DNA of 64,000 nucleotides from Thermothelomyces thermophilus ATCC 42464 (GCF_000226095.1 NC_016477.1:744001-808000); one strand, 5' to 3'. Shown: positions 37,393 through 49,214, counted from the first letter of the stretch. Numbers and translations: made by a program. The notes: a model not told the origin generated them from the letters alone.

Positions 37393-40300
37393 CTAGTTTC
37401 TATAAGTTATCTTCTAGTCTAAAATTAAGCCATTTGACTAGATACTATAGTTCTCTATTAATAATATATAAATCTAGAATTTCTTCGACATCCTATTCTT
37501 CTTCCTCGTCTTCTGCTTTGATATATATAGCAACCTTGGCGTTTTTCGGTACTAGTTCGAGGAGTGAAATATGAAAAACATCCGTCTGTAATCGTATAGA
37601 TAACGGTAACAATAGTCGGTAGTTAGATGTCGAAATTCGTTCTTTAATAACGAAGGGTCCGACCTTCTTAAAGTCTAGCTTCGTGCTTGGTCATTTGGTT
37701 TATAAGTTTCGTACGATCAGGTAGACTTTGTCTCCCCTCTCTAGGCAAGGTCCCTTGAGCCTATATTTGTTATAGTAGTTTTTTATTCTAGTTCTGATAA
37801 ACTCGAGTTCCTTTTTGAGCTTTTCATATAGTACGTATATTTGTTCCGCTTTAACTACTGCTCTCGGCACTATGACCTCTGGTCCTTGCTTAAGGTTTGC
37901 TTCATATCTGTAGTTTATGAAGAACGGTGTGACTTTGGTCGTCTCCGTTAGCGTCGTATTATAAGCGAGTTATACTATTGGTAATAGTATAACCTAGTCG
38001 TTTTGCTACTAGTTAACGTAAGAGCAGAGGTACTACTTAATAACTTGGTTTAGTCGCTCTATTTGTTCGTCAGTCTGTAGGTAATATGCTATTGACAGCT
38101 TACTATTAACGCCTAATCGTTACATTAACGCTTGCTAGAACTTCGATATAAACTTCGTATCTTTGTTAGTGATCCATTCTTATAGCTAAGTATATACTAA
38201 TGTAACTTGCCGATAGATTACGTCTGCTAACTATTTAGCTATCTAGGACTCCTTATAGGGAAAGAAGTATATCTACTTAGTCAGGCGATCTACTATAGTA
38301 AGAATACTATCGTAGGTCACTCCTATAGCTATATCCTTAGATTCTAATAGCTTTGTAATAAAGTCCATCGTAACTAAACTTTATAGTTTGTCAGCTATTA
38401 GTAGTAGCTAAAGTAGCCTATACAGCTTATATCATGCCATTTTGCTTTAATTACAGATATCATAGCTCTATATAACTTCCTTAACTTATACCATTAACTA
38501 TAGAAAGTCATAGTGTTTCTTAACTTGTACGACAGTCTTCGTAACTCCTTTGTATCCTCCGAGTTTCGACTCGTAGAGTTCTCGAATCATCCGTAGCTAT
38601 TAATCCTTGTCGTAGATATATGCTTTACCTCGGTACCAGAGTTTCCTATCTTTCTCTTCTACTCCGTTAGGTACCACTAGTCCGGGTGCTGCTTAATACT
38701 ATGCCTTGTTAATCCTTTCCTCTCGAAAGATTGTGTAGCATTCTAGGAACGAGTCAAGTAGATCATCTTCTACGGGTATCTACGTTTCGTAATGTAGCGT
38801 TTTGTCTGTTTGTTCCTTAAATAATAGTAGTATTATTTCCGTTTGTCCTTCTATATAATCTATTTGTTAGCTTAAGATATCTGCTTGTACGTTCTCTTTG
38901 CCTTTCTTATAGCAAATCTCAAAGTTAAATTCTACGAGGAACTCTGCCTATTATATTTGTCGTCTATTAAGTTCCTTTATTATCGTAAAGTATCGCAGGT
39001 TCTTATAATTTATATACACTTATACTAGTTCAATGGTACTACTAAGGTATAGTCGCCATTCCTTAAAAGCTTTAACAATTACAAGTAGTTCCTTGTCGTA
39101 GATCGGATAATTAAGACGTAGTCCGTCAAGCTTCTTTAAGAAGAAGGCTATAGGATATAGCTTCCCTTGTTCGTCTTATTATCCTAATTATCCTCTAATA
39201 GCATAGTCTAAAGCGTCTATTTCTACCTCGAATGGCTTCTTAAGGTCTAGCAGTACCAATACTAGATCTTTAGTAATGGCGTTACAGATCTATATAAATG
39301 CTTGCTCGTGTCGCTCTTCTCATTGGAATTTAGCGTTCTTCTTAGTAAGTTCGTATAAAGGTTGTATAATCGCTCCAAAGTTCCTAATGAACATTCGGTA
39401 GAAGTTTGCAAATCTGATGAAACTTTGTACTTCCGTGACTAACATCGGTCGTAGCCAATTCTTGATAGCTTTAACCTTTAAAGGTTCTATCCGAATTTGT
39501 CCTAGGAATATTTTGTATCCTAGAAACACCGTTTTCCTAACGTAGAATTTGCTCTTTTCCTTATTAACTAATAGCTTATATATATATAGTATGTCTAGTA
39601 CTACTATTACGTGCTTCTAGTGTTTATCTATCGTCTTAGAGAAGATAAGTATATCATTAAGATAATATACCGTAAATTTGTCGAGAAAAGGTCGGATAGC
39701 TTGATCAATTAGGGCTTAGAACGTTGCTAGCACGTTTGTAAGTCCAAATAGCATGACAAGGTACTTATAGTAGCTATAGGGTGTCCTAAAGGCCGTTTTC
39801 TACTCGTCGCCTTCTTTGATCTATATATAGTTATAGGCCGATAGCAAGTCAAGACGTGTAAAATATTAGGCTCCTACTAACTAATCTCAGAGCCATAAGA
39901 TTAGTAGTAACAGGTATCGATTTTTCACGGTCTATTCGTTAAGTTACCAATAGTCGACGTATAACCGTAGCTTTCTATCTTTCTTAGGCACAAATAGGAT
40001 TAGGTAGCCTACTAGCAATGTCGACAGGCAGATATATCCTCTTCGAAGGTTCTCCTCTAAATATCGCTTAAGTTCTTCGTTCTATATCTAGCTTATATAG
40101 TAAATCTTGAAGAACTTTAGTTATACTCCTTCCTTAAGCTTGATCTCGTGATCCTATAGGCCGTGTTCTAGTAGTCCTTCTAGATGCTTTGGTTCGAATG
40201 CTAGGTGTCCTTCGTATTCTTTCGGTACTTTCCTAGTCTTGTCTTGTCTCTCGGTTTTCTAATAGTATACAAACTTGGTCCTATCTATAGTGATACTGGC

Positions 40301-41200
40301 GATTTCTCCTATCTTAACCTACTACTCTAATTATAGTGCTCCGCATTTATCAATAGAGAGAACAGCTATTAGCGATTCGGCTCGTTCCTCCTGTTGCAAT
40401 ATCGATGTTATTATACCGCCTCTTCTAGAGTCTGTAGTGGTCTGTCTGCTACTGTCTGTCTCTTGTGGTAGATCCGTAGGATATGCCTTTCTCTAAGCAT
40501 CGTCTGCTCGTGATCCTTGTATGCTCCCTATCTTACTAGTCGAATATAACTCTGTTCGGGGTTATAGGTAGCTATCATTCTTCTAGCTAATGTCTAGGTT
40601 ATAATCTTTATACTATAGTAACCCTAATATTATATCTTTGTCGTTACCTATATTTACGATGCTAAATACGACTACTATAGTCTTCTTTACTATAGTAATG
40701 TTAATTAGTTCGGTCTCCCTATATACCTATTACATCGGAAATGGCCCTTTAACTATGCTATGCTTCTGCTTCATTCTCTAGGGTATCTGTAGCTAATTTA
40801 CAAGTATCGGCGAAATCAGGTTTATCTCTACTCTACTATCTATTAGTACGAGCACTTCGTGCTATTTCTATTGTACTATTATCTATAGTTACTTATCTTG
40901 CCGCCGTTGTCCAAAGATTATAGCAATTTCCTATGTTTCTGCCGGGAGGTCTCGATATAGTAGTCTCTTGCGCTAGTTCCTCCTATACTACGCTACCACT
41001 TGCCGCTACACAGGCGTTAATAGTTTCTAGGCCCCTTAAAGGGCCCTAACCCGTTCCCTAGGTTAGTGCTGACCTCTTCGGTTGTTCGGCTAATAGTAGC
41101 TTCGTCGATCGTGCTTATTTCCGTAAGCTATTAAGTGCTTATAGCTTCCTACCATTAGGTCCGTTCTACTTTCTATTATACGTACTATAGCTTCGTCTGA
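37306..41200 (-). pseudogene. pol of element C, RIP-degraded
   Basis: Minus-strand protease, RT (catalytic region about 39,645-39,680), RNase H, integrase and chromodomain (about 37,480-37,600), collinear with D. An open stretch at 39320-39529 is the RT connection region (EVQSFIRFANFYRMFIRN, then PLYELTKKNAKFQ). The plus-strand open frame 40275-40496 is an antisense shadow of the protease-RT spacer. Confidence 0.87.
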
Positions 41201-43239
41201 AGCTCCTAAATTCGCAATTTCTTTTCGTCCGCGTGATAGAGGCAATCGTTACTCTAGCACAAGTCCTATATATCTCGTCTGGTTCTGTAGTGCCTAGGCT
41301 AGGCTCGTCTTAGAACTATCGTAATGCCTTCTAGATCGCGGGCTTCGATCTTCCAGAGCAATTCAGCTACTCTGTTTCCTATATCGTAGACCCATTCTAT
41401 AGGGTATAAGCTTCTATCCTCATTTCCTTGTCAGGTTGGCTAGTGATTGTTTTCGAATTTGTTACGGAAGTGGTATCGGCATTTATATGCTATATACTAG
41501 AACTAGGGCACTTGCGTATATGCCTCGTATTAAGGGTATAGTTGTGTAGCGTTGCCTAAGAGGTATTAGAATTCTCTCCCGAATCCTTCCCATTGTATAT
41601 AGATTATAGGTACTCTAGTGCTTATATAGGAGTGTTTCTTCTAGTAGCTTTCCTATATACACTTGTCTTTTCCGTGGTTCGTGCGTATAAACTAGTATTC
41701 CGGGTTCTACACGTCGTTACTAAGTTACTAGCCGTCAAGATACTTAGCGTAGCTATCAGGCCTATTATATATTATAGGCTATTCTCCTTTGATAGTTTCT
41801 ATAATATGTTAGAGTTCCCTTATTTCGTCCCTCATTCTATCGCTCTACTAGGCAAGTCAAATCAAGCATCCGTCCCGTTCGTATAGTTCCATATTAAGTC
41901 GAAAAACTTCATTATAGTATTATTTAATTCGTTCCTAAAGGAATAGAACATTAGGTCCGGGTCTTTTAATTCCTTAGGTGTCGGTTATCTACAATCTATC
42001 CTACCTCTATATAACCGTAAAACCCTACTGCCTCAAGGCTAGGAGAATCGAAACTAGCAGTATATATTCTCCTGCCATATCCTATTCGGCAAGACCTATC
42101 TCTAGATCTATAGTGACCAGTTTAGAGTACGGTACTTGTTCGTCTTTACTATTGCCGTTGTATCCGAGACTATCTATATCACTGCCTTTGTCTTCGTAGC
42201 TTGTAGCCGCTACTTCGATAACGTCCTTAGTGGTTTCGTCGATAGTCGTAATTTCCTTTCTAGGGGTTAGTTTCCATTCTTTCTTCGGGCTCTAGCATTC
42301 TCGCTTATAGTGCCCTTTCTTTCTATAGTTATAGTAGGTAATATTGGACTTGTCTTTAGTTATCTTCTTCTAGTTTTACTTTTATACTACGTCTATATCT
42401 ATAGCTCTAGGGTATGTCTTATATGAGGTACTGACGTACGCTCGCTTTTTCTTATCGTTAGCCTTAACCGTAGTTCCGTTCATTTGACCTCGTTTCTGCT
42501 ACTCTTATATATAGAGTCGATCATCGATTCTAATAGCCTATACGATATATTTGTCTAGGGTCTTAGGCCGATCATACTTATATAGCTTGTCTTTAACCTT
42601 TTCCTTCAAGCCATTGTAGAACAGTTACATTAATACCTCGTCGTTAAGCTAAGACTTAAGCATATCCTATCTAAACTATATAGCATAGGAGGCTACCGAC
42701 TTAGTCTATCGGAGATTAGCAAGTCTTTCTTACGTATAAATCTTCTTATCTTTATCGCCAAAAACCTTCCAAAGCTCCTCTTTAAAATGGTCGTAAGATC
42801 GGAAGACTGCTTATATAAACACGTCTCGGTCATCTTCGTCTTCCTTAGTAAGATAGTCGTTCTATATAGGCTCAAACCATCTTAGTACCTTGCCCTCTAG
42901 TCTTATAGCTATATAGAGGACTTTAGCTTTATTATCTAGAAACTTATCGTCATTAAGCCGGAAGTAAGATCAGAGGTTTGTCAAGAATCCTATAAGATCC
43001 TCCTTAGTTCCTCCGTATTTGCTAGGTAGTTCGATCTTAATATGCTTCGCTTTGGCGCCCTCAAGTGCCTTAATTTTAGCGTAGGCCTCGTTAATTAACT
43101 TCTGCAAGTACTTTTCGCGGTTCTCGAGTTCCTTAATTCGAGCTTAAGTAGCCTTATCTCTCTAGTCTAACTCCTAGATCTGCTGCTGGAGTTGACCAAG
43201 CTAAGCAAGCAGCTATTCGGCTATGACGTTAGTAGCTAT
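41200..43239 (-). pseudogene. gag and linker of element C, RIP-degraded
   Basis: Minus-strand gag from about 43239 (ATA replacing ATG, 67 bp inside the LTR). The open fragment 42693-42875 is part of the capsid region. The zinc knuckle is near 42,290-42,345. The linker present at about 41,430-41,968 but lost in D is coding on the minus strand; it includes IQWEGFGREF and ends near KFENNH. Plus-strand open frames 41593-41886 and 41978-42199 are shadows. Confidence 0.82.
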
Positions 43240-43305
43240 ATTAATATCGAGGTCGAAGTCACCTCTGTTCTGAACTATAATAGAACAAAGGGAGTAGTAA
43301 CAACG

Positions 43306-43722
43306 TATAACAAACCTAACTTAGACTCTTCTAAAAGGGTCTAGATAGAGGTAGATTGAGCGTGACAGGTAGGCAGGTCGTCTGAGGGATTTGGTAAAGC
43401 TAAAGGGTTTATAATAACACTAGAGTTATCTCTTATAGTAATTAGCAATGCTTGGTATAAGTACTATAATTGTAATTGTTACTACTGGTAAACTCCTAGA
43501 GTCTACCGTAATGAGTGACTATCTATATATATATATAATCCTAGTGATCACTCCTAATTACGGTGATCGTAAGTGATTATATGGTGGTGATTACCCTGAT
43601 TGCTGGTAAGCGTAGTGATTACTGTGCTTCCTATGTTGTAATTAGTCCTTTTGTTCCTTCGGCTTGATTGGCCTGTTTGTGCCGGTGGCCTAGGCGGCAT
43701 CTGCATGTATATTTCCGTGACA
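43306..43722 (-). repeat. 5' LTR of element C
   Basis: A 417-bp LTR starting TATAACAAACC and ending TCCGTGACA, followed by TSD CTATA. Same length as the 3' LTR. Confidence 0.93.
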
Positions 43723-46404
43723 CTATACTAATACCTATATAGGGCGTATATTCGGGCCCTATAAGCGAGAATAACAGCCTAGATAATAGAGTTATCTAGG
43801 AGGTCCTTAACCATATAGATACCTTCCTCGAGAGCAGTATAGGCTTTGCCGCTACTATAGGTAACGAGGAGGAGGTTTAGAATGACCTGACAACAGGTAA
43901 CCTAGTCTAAGTACGTTATAAGGATATAACCTTATACTTCGATTCCAAGGGCGAAGACCTTGCTATACCCTAGAATAACCTATAGCGTATACCTCCTCTA
44001 GCCGTTGCTAACGATCAAACCGGTATATACGACACTTTTAGCCCTCTATACCTATAATTGCCAGATAACGCTATCGTTAAATAGTATTACGATAGTGATA
44101 TAGGTATTATAGCCCAAGTCCTAGGTAATATCGTTAATATAGTCCATACTAGTACTAGTAAGTACGATATAGTTTACCTCCTAGCTATATATTACTTTGT
44201 CAATAGCTACTAGTCCTAGGGAGAGTAGATAACTATAGCTAACTATAAGACCTTCTATAGTATAGATAAGGATAATACTACTAAGATCCCTTACCTAGAG
44301 GCTAGATTTGCCTTTATTGGAGTTAATAGTAAGATAAAGGCTATACTCTTTAGTATTATCGCCAGTACTATAGTTATAGTTAACCTATATAAGGCTACTA
44401 AGGCCGAGATCTACTATATTATATTAGTGCTATTCTTTACTAGGCACTATAAGACCTTAAACCTATAGGAAGGATTCTAGCCTTATACTATTAATAGCAA
44501 TATAGTATACGAAACGGAAGGTAGCTATATAGTTATATATAACTAACGTGTTAGTATAACTAGATAGGTACTAATTGACCTATATAAGGTATATAAGTAT
44601 AAAGAACTAGCCGTTAATAGCCTTAATAAGCTAATAGACTAGGATAATAGGCCGACCTTACTATCGTTAATCAAGTTCGCTATTACCAAAGTATAGGATA
44701 TAGTAAATAAGAAGAGGCCGCTAATACCCCTAACTATACGCTAGGTAATTCTAACGCTCGAGCCTACTAACTGCCTATCCTACAAATTAGATATAGCTTA
44801 ATTAGAGTAAAACTACTAGGACTCTAGCTCTACTAACACCACTACCAAAGACGCGACCGTGTACCTATATACGCCCACTAGCCTACCTATAACTATATAA
44901 TAAGGCACCAAGCACTATAACGACAAAGGTATATTAGTCGTTATTAAAACTACGGCTACTACTACTACTACTCCAACATCTTAGGCCTTACTATAGCTAG
45001 ATCTAATACTCTACCTACCTAAGCCTATACCCTAGCCTGTTATACTAACTAGGTATACTTAGTATAGGGCACCTACTAGCAGGTTCGTCCATAGAAGTAA
45101 AAGGGACTCTAATGATGATAAAGAGGCCAAATTATAGGCTAGATTTAACGATGCCTATATTGTCTTCGACAGCCTTAAGGAGGTAGAAAACACCCTTATA
45201 GGTATAGAGTTCGACCCCTTTACTAGCACTAAGGTTATCAAGTCTAGCCTACTATACCTATCTATAAGCACGTTAATTAGGCCTGTCAAGGATTACCTTG
45301 CTTATACCTACTAGGAGTGTTACGGCAATAAAGATATACTTATCTATACCTGCTATTAGATCTGCTATTACTATAAAAAGGCTAGTAGTAACTCTTTCGA
45401 GGCTGACCTAGCTATATATAGCCTTAAGAAGAAACTAAAAACTATATATAAGATATACTATACTACCGGTATAGTGCCTACTAATATATCTAAGCCTAAA
45501 GAACTATTAGTAGCTTATATCTATATACCTAAGGGAGATAATAATACTCTAATTAATAGCTACCTATTTAAGCTTAGCTACCTACATTATAGCCTGCCTA
45601 GCTACTAGGTTATATAGCCTATACCTATATAAGTCATTACTACCTAGGGTATAACTAAAGATAATGAGGCCAATAAGGACTTTGCTAAGCGCTAATAACT
45701 AGCTACTAAGGCCAACCTTCTTAGGCTAGCTTAGACTATAGTTTAGAGGTAGGATAAGACTACTAATAGCGTTACTAAGGCCCTTAACTAGATTAAAGAA
45801 GAGCTTAAGCAGCTATAGGAGACTTTAACAGCTATAAACGATAGCTATATAGCTACCCTTAACTAGAAGAAAAGTATAGATAAGAAGCTATAATAGCTTA
45901 AAGGTATAGTCGCCCGACTTAGTAAGTATACTATATTAGCCACTATACTATAGAAGGCTCTTAGAATGTAACTACCTATAGCTCGGCCACCGCTAGCTAC
46001 TATAAAGGCTAGCACCCCTCCTAGCTTAATCGCTCGAACGGTTATATAACTGCTACCTACGACCATAGGCTAGAAACGCCCGTAGCTAGAGACGCTAGTA
46101 TAGGAGAGCTCCTTATGTAAGAGGGCTACTAGCGCCCTCTATAGTAGTCATACCTTGGCCAGGGATAACTAGGCCAAGGCTAGGACTCTCGCCTACCTAT
46201 AGTAGGAGCGCCTATTAGCACTATTTACATTCCTAGACAACCTAGGCCTAGCTAGTAGTAAGAAAGACTAATAGGCAAACAGATAGATATAACTATAGGA
46301 TGGAAGAATAGGGACGATTTAGGAGAACTATTATAATAAATAAATAACTAATATATTTACTAAATTATAATAAGTTATCATTTTTCCTTTCGAACCCTAG
46401 TACC

Positions 46405-46558
46405 TGTTATAACATTTGGCTATCTATAGGTCAGATCTGACTAACCTACTAATAGGGATAACGAGCCAGGGTCAATATATATTTAAACAGCTTCTCTAAG
46501 TGCCTCTAGCACTTAGAACAATCAACGCTTTTATCACCTACTTCTGTAGACCGTAACA
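46405..46558. repeat. Possible short LTR at the edge of the repeat block
   Basis: A 154-bp sequence begins TGTTATAACATTTGG and ends ACCGTAACA, so it has TG...CA termini with inverted ends, and it contains a TATA-like ATATATATTTAAACA. It lies exactly where the RIP-mutated block ends and near-normal base composition resumes. No second copy was found in the window and the flanks (GTACC and GTTGG) do not match, so it is a candidate only. Confidence 0.35.
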
Positions 46559-47051
46559 GTTGGTCTAGGAGTGCCGCCCACTACGCGAATACCGCTGTAG
46601 TGTCGTACCTTTGTAGCCCCTCTGAGCTATACTAGTTGTAGCCACCGAGCTATAGCATTGGTCATCTGTCACTATTAGTGCTTGGCTAGATATAGTGAGA
46701 TTAATTTAAGATTGGCCACTTACATACAGTCTCTAGAACTGCACGATGCACGATGCACGATGTACCCAGCTTCTACTACCTGCCTCTTTTGGAACGAGAG
46801 ATGTCGGGAGACCCTATTGCCCAACGACCCCTCGGGGGCTCGCACGGATATCGGAAGCGTTTCCACGGTCACATAACTACCTATTTGGCGGTAAGCAAAC
46901 ATTCACCCGTCGCGGCTCTGGGCACTGTGCCGTGTGCTTTATTAGGTAATGCTCATACCTCCCTCGCATTTTACCCCTCGACATTTCCTACACATCGAGA
47001 TCATTAACCACAAGCCAGTTCAGTCTGTGGATTCTCGACCCATCGTCGACA
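46559..47051. promoter_or_regulatory. Intergenic region and probable promoter of the 301-aa gene
   Basis: Base composition changes here from TA-rich to mixed. A 7-bp unit GCACGAT is repeated three times at about 46742-46762. No convincing gene is seen: the overlapping open frames on both strands are short and mutually exclusive. The start codon of the downstream gene sits in a good fungal context (GTCGACAATGAC). Confidence 0.4.
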
Positions 47052-48031
47052 ATGACGGGAGACAAAGGTAAACCTCCTCGGCCATATGCAGTGATCTCGG
47101 ATGCTTGAGATCCAGCTGCTGATGTTCCCACCTCTTCCCAGAGACCGAGCCGGCTCTGGTCGTCGGCTCGGAAGATCAAGCTGCATCTCCGCTTGTCGCG
47201 ACCAAAGCAGACTCACCGACCGCTCCGCCCCCGGAGAGAGAACCGCTCCCGTCGTACACGGATCAGGCAGCAACCTTAGCGACCTTCACTCCCCATCGCC
47301 CGTTCCCGCAGGTCCTGAGCGCCTACAGCAGCTCCCTGAAGCCCATCAAACTCTGCGGCAGCAGCGCAGACGACGTGCTTTTTGCAGTCGAAACACACAC
47401 CGGCTACAGCGGCAAGACAGTTCTCGGGACCAAACCGGGGCTGCTCCTGCATAACGGGACCAGCAAGCAAGACCCAATCTTGGCCGCCGTGGGTGACACG
47501 TCACAGCTCGCCGCACGCGCATATGTGTTCAGCCCTGAGAGCATCATTCTCTTGCCCCCCGCGGCTGATATCCCGAGTGCTCCCATGGCCACGGAGTATA
47601 TGCATGCTCGCACAAGCGGCGACGATGTCCTGTTTTTCTTTGAGGTTGAGGTCGGTCTGGGGGAGAAGTTGCATCGCAGACAGTTCATTTGGAAGAAGGC
47701 AAAAAAGGGAGTAGACCCTGACGTGAAGCAAGGTGGGTTTAGACTTGAATGGCGGCCGAGTGTGGCCGGAGATGACCCTGGCAGCTTGGGCGTATCTTCC
47801 TCGTCTCCCGTGGACGATCAATGGGAGACTGTCGCGTTGCTGGAGTGGGGACATCTGCTGAGCCGGAAAATGTTCACGGTTCAGTTTCTGGGCAGCGGGC
47901 TGTCAGGCAAGCTTGGAGAGCGCTGGAGACTCATGGTAGTTATGACGGCACTGAGACTGTTGTTGCTCAAGGTGAAGGGCAGGACTGCCAAGTCCCATGT
48001 TGCTGCTGGGGAAAAACTCTACAAGAACTAA
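47052..48031 (+). CDS. Conserved fungal hypothetical protein, 301 aa, two exons
   Basis: Start ATG 47052 gives a short first exon (47052-47067, MTGDK). A 74-nt intron follows (47068-47141: donor GTAAAC, branch-like CTGAT, acceptor CCCAG). Exon 2 runs to TAA at 48029-48031. The joined frame is 906 nt with no internal stop. Residues 5-60 or so are low-complexity and Pro/Ala-rich (ADSPTAPPPEREPLPSYTD). The rest is a compact domain with conserved-looking segments such as FAVETHTGYSG, LGTKPGLLLHNG, FEVEVGLGEKLHRRQFIWKK and FTVQFLGSGLSGKLGERW. There is no signal peptide. The C-terminal stretch LMVVMTALRLLLLKVKGR is hydrophobic but charged at its end, so it is more likely a buried helix than a membrane anchor. 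I recall similar uncharacterised proteins in other filamentous fungi but know no function. There is no RIP signature, unlike its surroundings. Confidence 0.85.
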
Positions 48032-48537
48032 ATTGGTAGGTACCTGGCAAACTTGTCAGTCAGTAGAGGAGTGTACGTAGGTAGCATTGTGAACCACGCC
48101 CATCATTGCAACACAGGCAGAAAGTAGGGCAAAAGTGATGATATGATGTCTGTGGCCGAGGACTTTCTCTGGAAGCGTGCACGGCCAGGGCGACCGTGCA
48201 AAGACCAGCAGCAGCAGCAGCAGCAGCAAAACAACATTCCGAGCACGCTGAAGATTCTGTGTGCCGAGGAAAAGTAATACGGCCAGCCCGACCACTCCCA
48301 TTTCTTCTGAGCGCCCTTCATTCTGGTCTGCTACGGCGCGCGGGTGCCAGAGCCTTTCGATGCGGTGGCATTGAACGTTGAAATCGGCTTTCCCAGCTGC
48401 CGACAGATACAGGTGCTGTATGTGTTGGTGATGCCGTGCGGGGTTGCTGTTCGGGATCATTAACCAGCTGCGGCCCCGGTACGCAGAGCAAACTTGGGGG
48501 AGTGGTATTAAAATGTAGGAACTCGGTGTAGCATCAT
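48032..48537. other. Intergenic region with a CAG microsatellite
   Basis: No convincing gene. A (CAG)7 run lies at 48206-48226. A 165-codon minus-strand open frame (48056-48553) covers this region, but its translation is low-complexity (Leu run from the CAG repeat) and it runs into the solo LTR, so it is treated as chance. Confidence 0.5.
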
Positions 48538-48749
48538 TGTCAGAAGCGCCCAAGCTTCTAGGGAATTAGTCACGAGCGATATACATCGCTTTACATGCTT
48601 ATCAGCGTACGGATTATCTCCTTTATCTATTTATACTACTCCTTTTTCTCCTTTGTAGATAGTTTAATAAGGCACTCTTTCTGTTCCTTCCTTGCTACTG
48701 CTCTTAACGCCTCTCAGACGCTTATTCGAGCTCCTAACTGCGTTCGGCA
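48538..48749. repeat. Solo LTR, copy 1 (212 bp)
   Basis: The sequence starts TGTCAGAAGCGCCC and ends GCGTTCGGCA. It is flanked by near-identical 5-bp sites ATCAT (48533-48537) and ATAAT (48750-48754). It aligns over its whole length with 52136-52348 (213 bp), sharing the long block CTCCTTTGTAGATAGTTTAA and the termini TGT(T/C)AGAAGC...GTTCGGCA. With TG...CA ends, TSDs and no internal genes, it fits a solo LTR. The element type (Copia or gypsy) cannot be told. It lies between two genes and upstream of the DUF3237-like gene. Confidence 0.75.
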
Positions 48750-48917
48750 ATAATCTCAGGCCAACCCGAGGCTTTAGTAACATTGAACTCCGTCTGTTTC
48801 ATATATCTTGCCCAATATAACGAGATTATCGCCGTTCATGTATATTAGCCGACCGGACCTGCGAGGCAAGGCATCACTCCTGCCATAACTAACGCACCTG
48901 GCGACCCAAAACTCTGG

Positions 48918-48925
48918 TATAAATA
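48918..48925 (+). promoter_or_regulatory. TATA box of the DUF3237-like gene
   Basis: TATAAATA lies 97 bp upstream of the ATG at 49022, a usual distance in filamentous fungi. This suggests that the promoter of the truncated gene is still intact. Confidence 0.5.
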
Positions 48926-49021
48926 CATATACATTCTCAAATATCTCACCACGGGGTCTATATCAGGGTGTACTGGCTTGTGTACACCACCAATACCAAT
49001 CCTTAGTACAACACCGCCACG

Positions 49022-49214
49022 ATGCTCTCGATTCCGCTCACCATTATCACCCTGGCGGCCACCGCTCTCGCGGACCCCACGTCTCCCAAGCTGACCTACC
49101 TCTACAGCGCCAACGTCACCTTTGGCACCACCGTCCCCATTGGCGCTGTCGCGCTGGGCACGCGCAATGTCCAGGGCATCGCCAATGGAACCTCTTCGGG
49201 TCCCAAGCTGACCG
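49022..49214 (+). pseudogene. First exon of a secreted DUF3237-like protein, rest of gene missing
   Basis: ATG 49022 (context CACGATGC) opens a 64-codon exon. It has a clear signal peptide (MLSIPLTIITLAATALA, residues 1-17) and then the start of a DUF3237-type domain: KLTYLYSANVTFGTTVPIG, then GIANGTSSGPKLTG. The family continues after 'GPKL.G' with a Gly-rich 'LPGGADW'-like segment. Here a consensus 5' splice site (GTATGC at 49215) follows, with a branch-like CTTAAC at 49238 or so, but none of the next 370 bp encodes the rest of the domain on this strand. The gene therefore appears to be a 5' fragment. Codon use and lack of TpA bias show no RIP. Two potential N-glycosylation sites (NVT and NGT) are present. 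An alternative is a very long or atypical first intron, but the opposite-strand HNH gene occupies the space downstream. Confidence 0.65.

Larger units (their letters stand above)
36243..43722 (-). mobile_element. Element C: full-length chromodomain Ty3/gypsy, TSD CTATA
   Basis: A 7480-bp minus-strand element with 417-bp LTRs at 36243-36659 and 43306-43722, flanked by perfect CTATA (36238-36242 and 43723-43727). Gene order as in B. It is the least mutated member of the family here, especially in its 3' LTR and antisense gene. Confidence 0.96.
36005..46360 (+). pseudogene. Unidentified long reading frame (about 950 codons), interrupted by element C
   Basis: Removing C and one CTATA copy joins 36005-36242 to 43728-46360 in one plus-strand frame. 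The frame crosses the junction smoothly (RAPSATGTRVAS before, GVYSGPISENNS after). Stops are almost all TAG/TAA where Gln is likely. Features: a charged N-terminal half (NDLTTGNLV, YFDSKGEDLAIP), a Thr-rich linker near 44,950, a Cys/Tyr cluster at about 45,310-45,390 (ECYGNKDILIYTCYQICYYY) that may be a mutated zinc-binding site, and a long Gln/Lys-rich coiled coil at about 45,650-45,960 (ALNQIKEELKQLQETL with RIP stops). No RT, integrase or transposase motif was seen. It may be a gag or accessory gene of F or of a separate element. I do not recognise the family. Confidence 0.45.

Noticed and set aside
41593-41886. 97-codon plus-strand open frame inside element C.
   Set aside because: It is antisense to the gag-pol linker that is coding in A, B and C, and has no independent features.
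46380-46405. Sequence CCTTTCGAACCCTAG next to the candidate LTR, resembling a tRNA T-arm.
   Set aside because: The spacing to a possible CCA end does not fit a tRNA or a primer-binding site, and no cloverleaf could be drawn.
47101-47454. Overlapping open frames (47101-47454, 47382-47714, 47501-47854 and others) around the 301-aa gene.
   Set aside because: They are alternate-frame or antisense shadows of exon 2 of the 301-aa gene, whose spliced frame is longer and continuous.
48056-48553. 165-codon minus-strand open frame next to the 301-aa gene.
   Set aside because: It includes a Leu run from a CAG microsatellite and overlaps the solo LTR. There is no splice structure and no recognisable domain.
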